A program made the position numbers and the translations under genes. Positions 1 to 10,078 of a stretch of 64,000 bases of DNA are shown piece after piece. Origin of the DNA: Prorocentrum cordatum (taxonomy: Eukaryota > Sar > Dinophyceae > Prorocentrales > Prorocentraceae); NCBI GenBank assembly GCA_963575745.1, contig CAUYUJ010006369.1, positions 42,501 through 106,500 on the forward strand. The letters run 5' to 3'. The notes beneath the pieces are model-generated. The model was not told the origin of the DNA. It did no database searches and saw only the letters and a list, made by a program, of their open reading frames with translations. Positions within the stretch are counted from its first letter, which is position 1. Every line of letters begins with the position of its first letter.

Positions 1-82
1 GAAGGCGCCCCCTTGGGCCCTTGTGGAGAGGATTGCGCGGCAGGGGCTGGGGTCGCGTGCTTGAGGAAGGGCGGGGTCCTAG

Positions 83-748
83 GGGGGTGCTGGCAAGGGC
101 AAGGACAAAGCTGCCGTTGCCCGCGCGGTCAAGAAAGCATTTGCCAAGAGAGCCGCGGCCGCTGAGCCTCCGGAGGAAGAGGAGCCACATATTGTATCAT
201 ATTATATTGGTGCTAGCGGTCTTGCTGTAGATGTGGCTGACAGCATTGTCTGGGGGCGTCGGTCTGAGATGATTGCAAAAATGAACGGCCTCGACACTAA
301 CCAGGTCCATCGGTTGTTGGCGGCCCAACTCTGGAGGCACGAGCAGCACAGGGATTCCAAATTAGAGGAAATGGTGTTCAAGGGCTCTCAACAGTTTGCG
401 GGGCGTTACGTATCCATGTGCGTCAAATTCGTTGAGACACAGCAAACGATTCAGATTGCCAGAGTTTTTTTTGTTTAAAAAAAAGTTGTTGTTGACCAGG
501 GGGCCCAGCGCAGAACGACGCTGCCCGCTCGCATTATGGTGGCCAAGGCCTGGGTGAAATCATCGGGGAACATGACTTGCCCTCATCCGTGGGCCTGCCA
601 CCTTGCACAGCTGGATAGGACCGCGGCAGGCTGCATATTCGAGGGCCTCTGCCGAACGTTGCCGTTGCGGCCATTCAGAAGGGGCAGCGGCAGAGGGTTC
701 CCCCTTTCCGTCTGCGGCTCAGTGGGTTATGTTAGTTTTTGTTGTTGA
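83..748 (+). CDS. unrecognised protein-coding fragment with one in-frame TAA
   Basis: I do not recognise this protein. Frame 2 is open from just after a TAG at 80-82 (AG there could be a splice acceptor) and starts with a basic, Ala/Lys-rich stretch (AGKGKDKAAVARAVKKAF), then an acidic EEEE patch, then ordinary mixed residues (VWGRRSEMIAKMNGLDTNQV, LLAAQLWRHEQHRDSKLEEM). A single TAA at 476-478 sits between a T run and an A8 run, after which the same frame stays open to 748. The text on both sides looks coding, so the stop is either a real end, a homopolymer error or recoding. Protein-like sequence shifts to the next frame (+1) between about 600 and 740. It may be the upstream part of the HMG-box gene that follows. 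The 5' end may lie outside the window. Confidence 0.4.
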
Positions 749-980
749 TGATGCCACGTCCAATCGACGTTTTTGGGCTTGGGTCGAAGCAAATGCCCTT
801 AGGTTCCGGAGGTTTGACGATGCAGTGATATCAGTGTGTATGAAGTGCAAAATGCATTCGCTTCATAGGTGCGCAGGTCCCATCTTGAAGCAGAATGACC
901 TCATACATAAGATGTTCCGAGCAGCACACGTGATGTCTGTGGGGGCGAACTGGAGTCTTATGACTCATAGGATGACGTAG
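619..980 (+). CDS. unrecognised coding fragment, +1 frame relative to the preceding one
   Basis: This frame carries a Cys/Arg-rich start (AERCRCGHSEGAAAEG) followed by a hydrophobic and polar segment (VMLVFVVDDATSNRRFWAW, ISVCMKCKMHSLHRC) ending at TAG 981-983. The CxxC and HxxxC spacing in the second part could bind a metal, but I cannot match it to a family. It overlaps the end of the preceding fragment and is shifted by +1, so the two may be parts of one gene broken by an indel or joined by an intron too small to see. Function unknown. Confidence 0.33.
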
Positions 981-985
981 TACGT

Positions 986-1198
986 TGAGTCAAATTGAAC
1001 GCGGTGCACCACGTGCGCTCTGATGCCCACCATCGAGCTGCATCGAGACAGATCTTAGAATTGCGTCTTGCGCACGGGCGGCCCCTGGACCAGGTGTCCC
1101 CTGCAGTTAGAGGTTTGATTGAGGAGGCCCTCGATGTCTTGTCCGGCGATTGGGCGAGCTCGGCCATCACTTATTATTGCCACCCTGAGTGCACTGGC
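986..1198 (+). CDS. unrecognised coding exon, probably same gene
   Basis: Frame 2 encodes a natural-looking segment (VHHVRSDAHHRAASRQILEL, then GLIEEALDVLSGDWASSAIT, ending YYCHPECTGG) immediately before a G-rich and then CCT-rich tract. The abrupt change from balanced codons to low complexity near 1198 suggests an exon end. No catalytic motif is recognisable. Its position between two other coding-looking stretches in the same orientation suggests one multi-exon gene extending to the HMG-box exon. Confidence 0.33.
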
Positions 1199-1477
1199 GG
1201 TGGGAGGGGGGAGGAAACAGGGGTGGCGCAGCGGAGGGGCAGCAGGAGCTGGCAGAGGTGCGAAGAGGAGGAGGATGTCCAACAACTCGTCCCTCCTTTT
1301 CCTCCGTCATCCTCGTCTACCTCCTCGTCCGTCTCCCTTTCCTCTGCGTCCCTCACCCCTCCTCCTCCTCCTCCTCCCCTCCTCCTCCTCCTCCTCCCCC
1401 GCCCTCTCCTCCCCCCCGAGGCCGCCTTCGTCCCTTGTGTTTCCACGGATATGATTCGGGCTGGGCGGTGAGGTAGT
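1199..1477 (+). repeat. low-complexity tract, probable intron
   Basis: Purine-rich DNA (about 1199-1280) turns into CCT/CTC-rich DNA (1290-1440). Every frame yields Pro, Ser or Leu runs on one strand and Arg/Gly runs on the other, the signature of simple repeats rather than a gene. A pyrimidine tract before the next exon fits an intron 3' end. Confidence 0.6.
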
Positions 1478-1609
1478 GATTGCCGGAAGTTCGCTGCGAA
1501 CGCTGTGGCCCAGTGCCTGTCCAAGTTGCTCTTCGCAACGCGTGTCGGCGGGGTGGTCGCCGCTTTTGCTTCGGAGGATGCGGCGGGGGCGGGGGAGGAG
1601 CTCGGCTGA
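1478..1609 (+). CDS. short unrecognised coding exon
   Basis: Frame 2 reads DCRKFAANAVAQCLSKLLFA then TRVGGVVAAFASEDAAGAGE, ending at TGA 1607-1609, with a strongly GC-biased third position as in the neighbouring exons. It is too short for any family assignment. It lies between a probable intron (1199-1477) and the HMG-box exon (from 1708), so it may be an internal exon of the same gene; the true 3' splice point is not visible. Confidence 0.3.
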   Translation, partial: DCRKFAANAVAQCLSKLLFATRVGGVVAAFASEDAAGAGEELG

Positions 1610-1707
1610 GAGAAGGCATGGGGGAGGAAGGCAACGTTCGCACCAGGCCCCGTCTGCAGGGGCCCGCGGGGTGGGGGGGCCCGTAGTGGGGGGAGGCATT
1701 CCTTCAG

Positions 1708-3174
1708 CAAGCAGGTGGTGGAAATTTGCTCCCGTTGCCCGGCGATTATTGCTGGGGTGTGGTTTATGGCATATTCTCCAGGTGCAACCCCGCCGCCTCT
1801 GTTGGAGATCTTGCCCCTGCCAACCTGCGCGCGGGCGACGATCTGTCTGGGGCATGGAGAGAGCTGCATACATACCGTATCCAAAAAACAGCTGAATTTT
1901 TCAGTGCGCCCAGCACTGTGCAGGACATCCTGATACGCCTTCTTGGGTTGAGGCCTGTGCATTACATCGTGGCCTGGATCATGAAACGCGATTCCCGCAC
2001 GCTCGGCGATAACCGTCGGAAGACTCCAGGCGAGAGCACTGTGCAAGATGACTTGGACATGCGGTGCATAACGGCCAAGATGGGTAACCGCGCGGGTGTA
2101 GCATTTGCATTTGTTTGCCCCTCAGTGTCTCCTATTTGGCGTGCGCTCTCTATTGGCAGGCAGATGCTGAGGCAGGAAGATCAGTCGCACATTTTCTGTT
2201 CGCTCTTGCATTTTATGAAGATGGAGTGGCCTAAGGTAGCGCGGGAAGCGTGGCTGGCTTTTCTCCCTGCCCTGAGCCGGGTCTGGTGGACGCAGAGGGT
2301 GCGCCTGGCTGAATCGTCCCCATGCTGCTTATTCATTCTGTTGGGTAACGCCAGCGCCCACATGAAACAGAGCGTGGCCGATAGGTTTTTCGCGTTGGAA
2401 CGGTGCTGCTGTCCCCGGGGCCTCTGGCCGCTGAGGGCGGCCGTGCGAGATGTTTCGGATTGTTTCCAGCTGTGGTTCCTGGATCTGGTTAGGGGCATGG
2501 CAGAGGAATTAGATTGGAGCACATATGATGTGGAAGTTGCCCACCATCATGTCAGGCTCGCCCTGGACCAATCAGAGGGCCGCGGTTATTCAATGTTCAT
2601 GACGTCTGCCTTGCACTTTGCATCTAGCATCGCGTCGCAATCGAAACGCATGCAGCGGTTGCAGAAAGGGGACGATGGGAGTAAGAAGCTCGGTCGCCCG
2701 CCAAAGCCCAGGGAGCCCCAGAGGAATCTATATGATGCCTGGAATGACTGCGTCGCTCAGCACCCGCCCGCCAAGGGGAAGGGAGGGGAAACCATCAAAA
2801 AGGGTGGGCATATGAAACTCCTCGCGGAGACGTGGGCTTCGATGAGCGCTGCTGAGAAGGCGCCCTATGAAGCCGGTGCGGCCGCCGAGCGCGCTAGGCG
2901 CTACGCAGTTATGATTCAGGACTCTTTTGATGACTGTGACGATGCGGATGGCGGCGATGCCGACGGCGCTGGCTCCGGGGATGATGAAGGCGAGGGTGGC
3001 GACTTAGAGGCGTTGCCCGATTCCAGTCCGTGGGGCATTGGATCCGCGTCGAGCCCGCTGCGGCCTGACCTCGCAGTCACCCCTGCCATGAGCAAGGATG
3101 TCCTGAATCGCGTCTTGGCTTGGACGGAAGCCATCGACACCACCGTTGCGCAAGCAAGACGGATGCCAGAGAAG
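1708..3174 (+). CDS. HMG-box-like protein with AT-hook (large exon)
   Basis: Likely a nuclear DNA-binding protein. Frame 1 is open from a possible acceptor (CAG at 1705-1707) for about 490 codons. The first 310 residues are unrecognised, mixed alpha/beta-like sequence. At 2692-2703 is an AT-hook-like core (LGRPPKPR). At 2722-2904 is an HMG-box-like segment: NLYDAWNDCVAQHP, a Lys/Gly loop, then LLAETWASMSAAEKAPYE and ERARRY, matching the family pattern of Trp, Met-Ser, Glu-Lys-x-Pro-Tyr-Glu and a basic Arg-Arg-Tyr end. An Asp/Gly/Glu-rich tail (about 2925-3010) follows. HMG-box proteins are known chromatin components in dinoflagellates, but this fusion is not one I recognise. I end the exon at a GT (3175-3176) because the frame then runs into G-rich low complexity; it stays formally open to 3522. 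Confidence 0.6.
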
Positions 3175-4032
3175 GTCGACGGGCGCGGGGGGGGCATGGG
3201 GGAGGCGCTTGCCGTCCGAATTGCTTTAGGAGGAGGTGAGGAGAGATGGGGGGCGCGCGCGAGGGGGGAGGGGGGGGGGGGGGGCGGGGCTTGGACGATA
3301 GAGGCGGGCCGGGCCACGCAGAGACACATGTTCGCATTGATAGCGCAGGAACGCGCGGGCGACCAGGAGGGCACATGGGGGTGCAGGGCAGCGGTATTGA
3401 TTGCATGGGTTGGCGTTGAGGTCGCTAGTCTGCTGCCGCCACTTCCCCATGCCCATTTCCCTCTGGAGCGATCCGCGTTGCTCCGACCACAGAGCCGCGC
3501 GGCTCCGGCCAATATTGGATGACACTGGGAATGAATGCCTTGATCCACCGCCCCCGACTCTCAGGCCTCAGACCCCTGTCAGCGTCACTGTTGGTTGGCT
3601 CCAGCAGCTTCGGCCTCTGGCTTCCATATCGCACGGGGCCCAGACGGGCCCAGGCCATGTTAGGCCGATGCGACCTCGGGCTTCGACGCCCCGTCTCAAA
3701 CGGACCGATGATATTTCCATAGCCACGGGCCTGAGGGCCAACTGAGGGATATGATAAATGATAGGGCCAGCTGGACCATTGTCGCAACGCATTCCAGAGT
3801 GTTTTTATATTGTTATATAACAATAATGGAAGTCGGTCGCAGCTGCCACCGCGTTCCCCCAATTCCGCCCTCTCTCCTCGCCCTTCTCCAGCCCTCTGCC
3901 CCCCCCTACGTCCAGCGACCCTCCGCTCCTTCACCCACTTTCTCCACCGCGTGCTTCTGGCCCTCCTTGTCTGGCCACCCGCCTCCTCCCTCCATGACCC
4001 GCCCTCCAGCTGCTCCTGCTCGCGGGGGGCAG
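3175..4032 (+). other. non-coding stretch, probable intron or spacer
   Basis: Contains G-rich DNA with a long G run near 3270-3290, then mixed sequence, then pyrimidine-rich DNA (about 3850-4020) ending in GGGGGGCAG at 4032, a plausible 3' splice site for the next exon. Overlapping frames here give only Pro/Arg-rich shadows. If this is an intron, the HMG-box exon and the following exon belong to one gene. Confidence 0.45.
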
Positions 4033-5451
4033 GTTGCCTACGACCAGCATTGCTCGCCGGCGATGTGCCGCAACAGCCCGAGGTACCAGGTGGCGATGGA
4101 CCTGGCGGAGAGGGCAAGGGGCGCAGGGTGGCCGCTGCTCGCCGCTCTCCTCCTCACTGCAGAGCCGGGTGGGCCCGACGGTGATGATAGTGTTTGGCCA
4201 GTCCTCGTCTCGAGCAACGTTCAAAACGAGATGCTGTTCGCGTGTCTGAAACCCGAGCTTCCCACGACGTGGGGCGACTTGGCCCGCGGCGAAAATCTCT
4301 CCTGGACCCTGGCTTTCGAGACGGAGGTTGACACCTGGACCGCTGAGGAAGGTATCAAATGGGCAGACGTTGTCAGCCTGTTCGGCGGCATGGATCTTGT
4401 TGACCGCGATTTGGTTTATCAGGTACTAAATTACGCCCCCTTGTCGATTGGCCAGCTCAGGGTGAGAAGCTCCGGAGCCAAGATAAGCTTTTTAAATGAC
4501 GAGCTCAGGGAGTTGAGAGAGGTTTCTTCCAAGGGCCCTGACAAGACAGACCCCCTGGACGAGGTGTTTGAGGATTCGGAAGAGGTTTCGAGGAAGCCGC
4601 AGAAGGCCCCTAAGAGTATCGCCTCGACAAAGAAGAGGGCTTCTGAGAAGGGTGCGCCAAGTGGTAAGACAGCCAAAACAAGCGATGGGCCGCCGGAGGA
4701 GGGCTCGGACCATGGCCAGGGGGAGGCAGCAGCAAAGGCCGACGGTGAAAGCGAGGAGGAGAAGGCGGAGGAGGAAGAGGAGGCAGGGGCAGAGGAAGAG
4801 GAGGAAGAGGAGGCAGAGGAGGAAGAGGAGGAAGAGGACGACGACATCAAGTGCCCCAAATAACTTGAGGGTATCATCAAGGCATGGCAGCAAGACCAGG
4901 CAGCCGAAGATCGTGCTCACGTTGATCTTGCATCCGGCGATGTCCGCGGCCCTGTCCCCAACCCTGGCCGCCCGCCTGCTGACCCTGACATGGATGGTGT
5001 TGCAGCCCAGTTGGGGCGCATGGGCAACCCGAGTGCTGGGCCCTCTGGGTCTGGGAGTTCCGCCCCGCCGCCCTCGCCCCCGAGCGCTGGGCCATCTGGT
5101 TCTGGGAGTTCCGCCCCGCCGCCCCCGCCCCCGCCCCCGCCTCCTGAAGATTGGGGCCACCTGGACCAATGCATGATCCCCAGGGGCCGCATATGGGATG
5201 TCATAAAAGACGGCGAGAAGATAGGGGAGCTACATCCCAGGGATACCGATACTGGCATTGCGTCTGCAGCATTTTGTTGGCACCATGCGAAGACACTGAA
5301 GTTGGAGAAATGTTCGCGAATGCGAACTTGGAAGTGTTCATCTGGGGGGGACCTGGCCACGAGCCACAGGGCGTTGATTCGCTGGTTGATGCGAGCCAAG
5401 TCATATGCAGCAGCGAAGGGTGGCACGGGCCACATGGGCGCCGCCAGGTAG
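4033..5451 (+). CDS. unrecognised acidic protein with one in-frame TAA
   Basis: Frame 1 from a possible acceptor at 4032 encodes about 276 residues: a folded-looking part (AMDLAERARGAGWPLLAALL, VDRDLVYQVLNYAPLSIGQL), a Lys/Ser/Pro linker and a very acidic Glu/Asp tract (about 4750-4850), ending at TAA 4861-4863. The same frame continues without another stop to TAG at 5449-5451, encoding a Pro-rich region with two copies of a 17-residue repeat and a basic C-terminal part (FCWHHAKTLKLEKCSRMRTW, RALIRWLMRAKSYAAA). Either these are two adjacent coding units in one frame, or one protein of about 470 residues split by a single TAA. The acidic tract suggests a nuclear or chromatin-associated protein, but function is unknown. 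No signal peptide or membrane segment is convincing. Confidence 0.55.
5032..5133 (+). repeat. 51-bp in-frame tandem duplication
   Basis: Two adjacent copies (5032-5082 and 5083-5133) encode SAGPSGSGSSAPPPSPP and SAGPSGSGSSAPPPPPP. The nucleotide copies differ at only a few, mostly synonymous, positions, so this is a recent duplication inside the coding frame and supports translation of the part after TAA 4861. Confidence 0.85.
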
Positions 5452-6640
5452 TGAGTCCGACGCCAGCTCAGGGGCGCTAGCTTCTGCCGCAGGGAGGCGA
5501 GAGATGGGTTGGGACGTCATGGAAGTGAGCTGGGGGGGCGGGATGGGGTGGGAAGTGGGAAGGGGGCATGCGGCATGGTTAAGGCATGGGCCATGGGCCA
5601 TGGGTTAGTGTGGGCTGGCACGGGGGAGGAGGGAGTGGGCCACTGCCGCGCGCGCACTCTGTGCCAGCCAGACTTCTCGCCCGCTTGCTCCCGTCCGGCC
5701 AACGCAGATGTTGCCCTTTTCAGTCTCTCCCGCCCCGTCCACCATCATTTTCTCTTCTCCTTGCCCCCTTCTCCCCATCCCCTTCCGCGCTCGAGATCCC
5801 GCACTCCCTTCCGACTGCTAGCGTTTCCCTGAGCAGCGATGATGACATGCTAGTCCAGTTGCTGTCATGGGGTCTCTGCGTACAACTGGCAAGTCTAATG
5901 CCCTACGCGGGCGGGCCGGCGGCCCCTGGGAGTCGGCAGGGGGAGGAGTTAATGGGTGCCCCACTGTTCGCGTGCACGAGCATAAGTGTTCGTGCGCGTC
6001 GCATGCTCCCATGCTACAACAGCGTTATCTCTCGCATGTCTCCGCTTCTCTCCCCATTTGCCGCGGCGAGGCGCGGGGTGGCCGCCTCGCCTCCTGCGCC
6101 GCGCTGCCGCGCAGAACCCCGGCATTGGCATTATATAACATGATTACTTCCTGTGCAGACGCATGCCAGTCTGCTGCTGCGTGCACACTACTGCGCGGCG
6201 CTGCAGGGGGCGGACGGCACGATGCATTGGCTTGGGCGGAGCCGTCGAGTCACCGTCGTCATCGCGCCAAGATGCACAGGGCGCCCGCACTCACTGATCG
6301 CGCGCGCCACCCCCTGGTGCGCTAGTCTGTCCCGCCGCGCGCCCTTCTCTGCCCGGCTGCCCCCCCTACCCCCCACCACCTGTCCCCCCCTCCATGCCAT
6401 GCTCTATGCACCCAAGGCCCCTGCGCATTGCATTGCTGCTGCTCCACTCTACCCTCCCTACCACTACTCCTTAATCGTGGTTCCACTCCCCTCCAGCATC
6501 CTCTAGTTGACCCCCGCCCTGCTCGTCGCGCCTCCTCGGCTCTCGCGTGTCGCGGAGCGATCTGCCTGGAGCGGCTGGAGCAGACCGCTGGGGCGGACCT
6601 GCGAGCGGGCGCGCGACAGGAGCGAGCGGCCGGGGGGCTG
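5452..6640. other. gene-poor GC-rich stretch
   Basis: I see no supported gene. It contains a G-rich patch with a repeated CATGGGC motif near 5580-5606, pyrimidine-rich DNA (5720-5800 and 6330-6500), and scattered ORFs rich in Arg, Pro and Ser that look like composition effects. Confidence 0.6.
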
Positions 6641-6800
6641 AGGGGGTGGGGGGTGGAGGATGAGTGGAGGAGGAGGAGGAGGAAGAAGAAGACGAGGGCG
6701 TGGAATGGCCAGGAGGAACGGGGTCGCTGGAGGGGGCAAGGAGGAGGGGGAGGTGGAGGGAGGAGGAGGAGGGGGCGGAGGAGGCCTGAGGAGGCTGGAT
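6641..6800 (+). repeat. GGA/AGG purine-rich tract
   Basis: Almost pure purine DNA built of GGA, GAGG and AAGA blocks. It codes for Glu/Gly/Arg runs in all forward frames and Pro/Ser/Leu runs in reverse; there is no coding constraint. Confidence 0.7.
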
Positions 6801-6960
6801 CAGGAGCTGGTCCTGAAAGTCATTGGGGCTCGAAGTGAGAGGGGGTGTCTCTTTCGGGCCGTGGCCATGCGAGACGCCTATGGTAGCTGTGACATAGCCC
6901 TCGAGGCGATCGGGAGGCATGCGTTGCTTAGCCTTCAGGCCTTTTCTGCTGCGTCAAACG
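6801..6960 (+). CDS. possible short exon, weakly OTU-like
   Basis: Directly after the purine tract, frame 0 reads LVLKVIGARSERGCLFRAVA then MRDAYGSCDIALEAIGRHAL, clearly less repetitive than its surroundings. GCLFRAVA resembles the catalytic-Cys segment of OTU proteases (consensus DGNCLFRA), here with the Asp and Asn replaced, so it is either a degenerate OTU-like exon or chance. There is no downstream His motif nearby. A genuine OTU exon with the intact motif lies at 41257. Confidence 0.22.
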
Positions 6961-8570
6961 GGTCCTTGATAAGAGCGGATCTTGGGTTGCACAGACCTTG
7001 CGGCGCAGGCCCGCGGGCTCGCTCCGCGGGTCCGTGCGACCCAGGAATCGCCCCCATCATGGGCCCGCTTGGCTCGGGGCGAAGGCTGGTTCTGCGAACT
7101 CCCTTGGCGTGGCACGGATCTCGTTTTACATGGGTGATGTGAGATGTGTGGATCAAGGGCCATTTCGACACGAGGGTCGCCCTTCGGGCACGGGGGATTT
7201 GCGACTGGGAGGTTTGGGGGCACGTTGGGGAGTCGCCCGGGGAGGCAGGGGGGGGCGGTGAGGTTCCTGGGGGGGAGAAGAAGGGGCCGTGTAGGCAGGG
7301 GCGGGCCGAACCCGGACACGGCCGCCAACAATCAAAAGCACTGAGACACAGCTACTGGAATAAGACGCCAAATGGAGGGGGGATGGGGTGGAAGGGGGAG
7401 GTGGGGAGGGGGACAGAGCGAGGGCTTGGGAGGTGCATGGGCTGGGGGGTGGGATTGGCAGGAGGAGGCGCCCACGCTAGCGCTATTCACAGTCGCCCTG
7501 CCCGAAGATGGCCCTTGCCCTTGCCTAATATGACTATAGGCTATAGTCTATAGTAGTCATATATGTACCCAATCTGTTGGAGCAGGGGCCACCTTAGGGC
7601 CAACATCTTGCTTGATTACTTCGGAGGCCAACTCGCTGATATGGGGGTGGTGGTCCTTGGATGTGGGTTGGGGACGACCTCCCCAATGAAGCCTTGAAGG
7701 AGGAATGAGTGAGCAGCAGTGCCTGACGTCAGTCTAGTTGGTTGGACCGCTTCAGATTGCATGCATGCATGCATGCCCGAAGCCTTCCCAGAAAACGTGC
7801 GCACGTCCCCAGTGCCAACATGTGGCGTCGAGCATCCGGGGCCTCTGGTGCATTATCCTGGTTATCCTTGCCATTTTCATAACTCGCAATGTCCCTTCTG
7901 GGGCCATCTTGGGCCCCTGGGGGCGCCGACGTTATCTACCTGGGATTGCTATGCTGCCATGCTGCATGCTACGCTATGCTGCTGCGATGCTGCTATGCCA
8001 TGGGGGCTTTTGGCTATAGGCTATAGGCTATGCTATGCTGCGCTATCGACAGGCTATCGATGCCACGCTGCACTCCATAACCCATTTCCCCATCCGCCAA
8101 CTCACTCTTAGTCCGAATTCCCGAACAAGACGGAAATGGAAGCGAGGGCAAGGACAAATCAAATGCAACGCAGCCAACGCGACGCAGCAAATGCAACGCA
8201 GCAAATGCAACGCAACAAATGCTGGTGAAGGAAGAGCGAGGAGGGAGCAGGAGGACGGGGAGGGCAGGACATGACTTTTTTCTCCTTCCCCCCTGCTCTG
8301 AGAATTGAACGTCGGAGAAGACATGCTCGGCCCATGAGCGTCGCGCCAACGCACGGGCGTGCGAGTATCTCCACTGGGCGCGCGCACGTGCTGTATGTAT
8401 AGCTATTCATATGAGCACATATGTACGCATATCGCCATTCCATTGTTATTCATACATATGATGAGCTCGTAGCACAACAATGTCTTGATATCTAAAATAA
8501 CAAACGATATAGCATGATAACATCATGGCAACATCATGCATCATGTCGGACCCAGCCCAGTGGGCCAAAG
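6961..8570. other. gene-poor stretch with short simple repeats
   Basis: No gene supported. Notable items are a CTATAG-rich patch (7530-7560), a (GCAT)n run at 7758-7777, an ATGCT-rich stretch (7940-8045), and AATGCAACGCAGC-type 15-bp repeats at 8160-8225. From about 8400 the DNA becomes less GC-rich. Confidence 0.6.
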
Positions 8571-8576
8571 AGTTTT

Positions 8577-8979
8577 GAACGCTAAGAGCCCTTCAAGACA
8601 AGCTTCTTCCGGACACTTAATCCTCTCTACATGCTGTTTAGGGGCGCCCTTCCGAGCGCTAAACCTTGGATCTGAACACTAAACCCTCCATTTTGAACAC
8701 TAAACCTCGCGCGAAAACTTTCGCTTGAACACTAGACCTGGGGCCCGAGCACTATCCGAACACTACAGGCCTGGTTTGAACTCTAAAAGTCCGCCAGATT
8801 GAAACTTTTGCTTTGAGGGGGCTGTGAACTCTAAAGTTTGCACTTGGACTCTAAACCTTGGTTTTGAACACTAAACTGGGGGGGGGGGGCAAGGTGCCGA
8901 TTTGAACACTAACGCCGCCTGTGAACTTTTACAGGGCCCTGTTCCGAACACTAAAGGCCACGCTTGCCGAACACTAAGG
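8577..8979 (+). repeat. dispersed GAACACTAAA-type short repeat cluster
   Basis: About fourteen copies of a ten-base motif, GAACACTAAA or close variants (GAACTCTAAA, GAGCGCTAAA, GAACACTAGA), occur at irregular 15-60 base spacing, for example at 8577, 8654, 8674, 8695, 8727, 8778, 8826, 8866, 8904, 8946 and 8969. Several continue as CTAAACC or CTAAACCCT, which resembles the complement of the TTTAGGG telomere unit. No ORF accounts for the conservation. Confidence 0.75.
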
Positions 8980-9216
8980 CCCCTTGAGATCGGCTTCTTG
9001 GCGTCTCCATAACCTCATCATGTTATATGATAAAGAGTTATGCTCGAGTTAGTTTGAGTGGCACCCGCGCTCGTCAGCCCGGGGAATCCACATGACCTCA
9101 GCCGGGGATGACCACCACGATGATCTTCAGGATCTACTAGGCCCAGGCGACGCCGGAGATGGCGCTGCCTCCAGGTGGGAAGGGTGGGCACGCATTTGCT
9201 TTGTGATTTGCTCCCC

Positions 9217-9290
9217 CTATAGTGTTCGGATACCCCTTTTAGGGTTCACCCGCCTCCCTTCAGGGTTCACCCCCCCGCGTTTAGTGATCA
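9217..9290 (-). repeat. inverted copies of the GAACACTAAA-type repeat
   Basis: Four motif copies lie in the opposite orientation to the main cluster: TAGTGTTCGG (9220), TTTTAGGGTTCACC (about 9237), CAGGGTTCACCC and GTTTAGTGATCATG (about 9280). Cluster plus inverted copies give an overall fold-back arrangement spanning 8577-9290. Confidence 0.55.
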
Positions 9291-9663
9291 TGTAACCCAC
9301 GATTGGCCCTGCTGGACCGCCAGGGGAATGCCGCGGTCCGCGCTGGGACTCATGGGTGGGTTGATGGCCCTGATGGTCCGCGATGGGCCCTGCGGGGCTG
9401 GGCCCGGGCATTCGATTCCAGCGGGGGGGCGCGCCCGCAGTTGGCTCGCGCGTCGTTCCTGGGGGAGCGTGCCAATCAGGAGCATCCTCAGGGGGGAGTG
9501 GAGAGCGTCGAGGGGCGCAAGAGGGACAGGCAGCAAGGATCGAGGAGGAGAAGAGGAGGGGGAGGGAACGATGGGGGAGAAAGGCGTAGAGATCGCCCAA
9601 TCCAAGATGGGGGTGAGGGGGCAGTGAGGAGGGGCGATGGTCGCGCGAAGGGTCCGGGACATG

Positions 9664-9667
<4 letters not shown>

Positions 9668-9722
<55 letters not shown>

Positions 9723-9740
9723 ATACATATATACATATAG
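9668..9740. repeat. (TA)n microsatellite
   Basis: Long TA/AT dinucleotide run interrupted by ATACATAC units. The Ile/Tyr-alternating ORFs on both strands here are artefacts of the repeat. Confidence 0.95.
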
Positions 9741-10078
9741 CTCGATAGGGTGATAGGGTGATGGGGAGTGGCAAGTTGAGGATGCAGGGCTGAAACCATT
9801 TGAGAGCTCTCTCTGCTCTGCCCTCACTTGCAGACTTCTGGCAGGCTTGGCAGGGAGGTCCTGGGGGGGCAAAGGCGCGCGCTTGTCTGCTTGCTGGCTA
9901 ACGACTGCTGCTGATGTTTGGGAGGGGAGGTGGGCGGGCGGGGCGGGGGTGGAGAGGAGACGGCGTAGGGACCTAAGGCGTTGAGACAGTTGCTTGCACT
10001 CAACTCTCTTGTCCTCCTGCCAAGGCCTTCCCCCTCCCACGCCCCTCCGCCAGCCCCTGCAACCGCCCTGCTCTGCAA

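Noticed and set aside
3226-3548. Minus-strand Pro/Arg-rich ORFs opposite the HMG-box gene
   Set aside because: They mirror G-rich low complexity and the codon-biased coding frame; no motifs.
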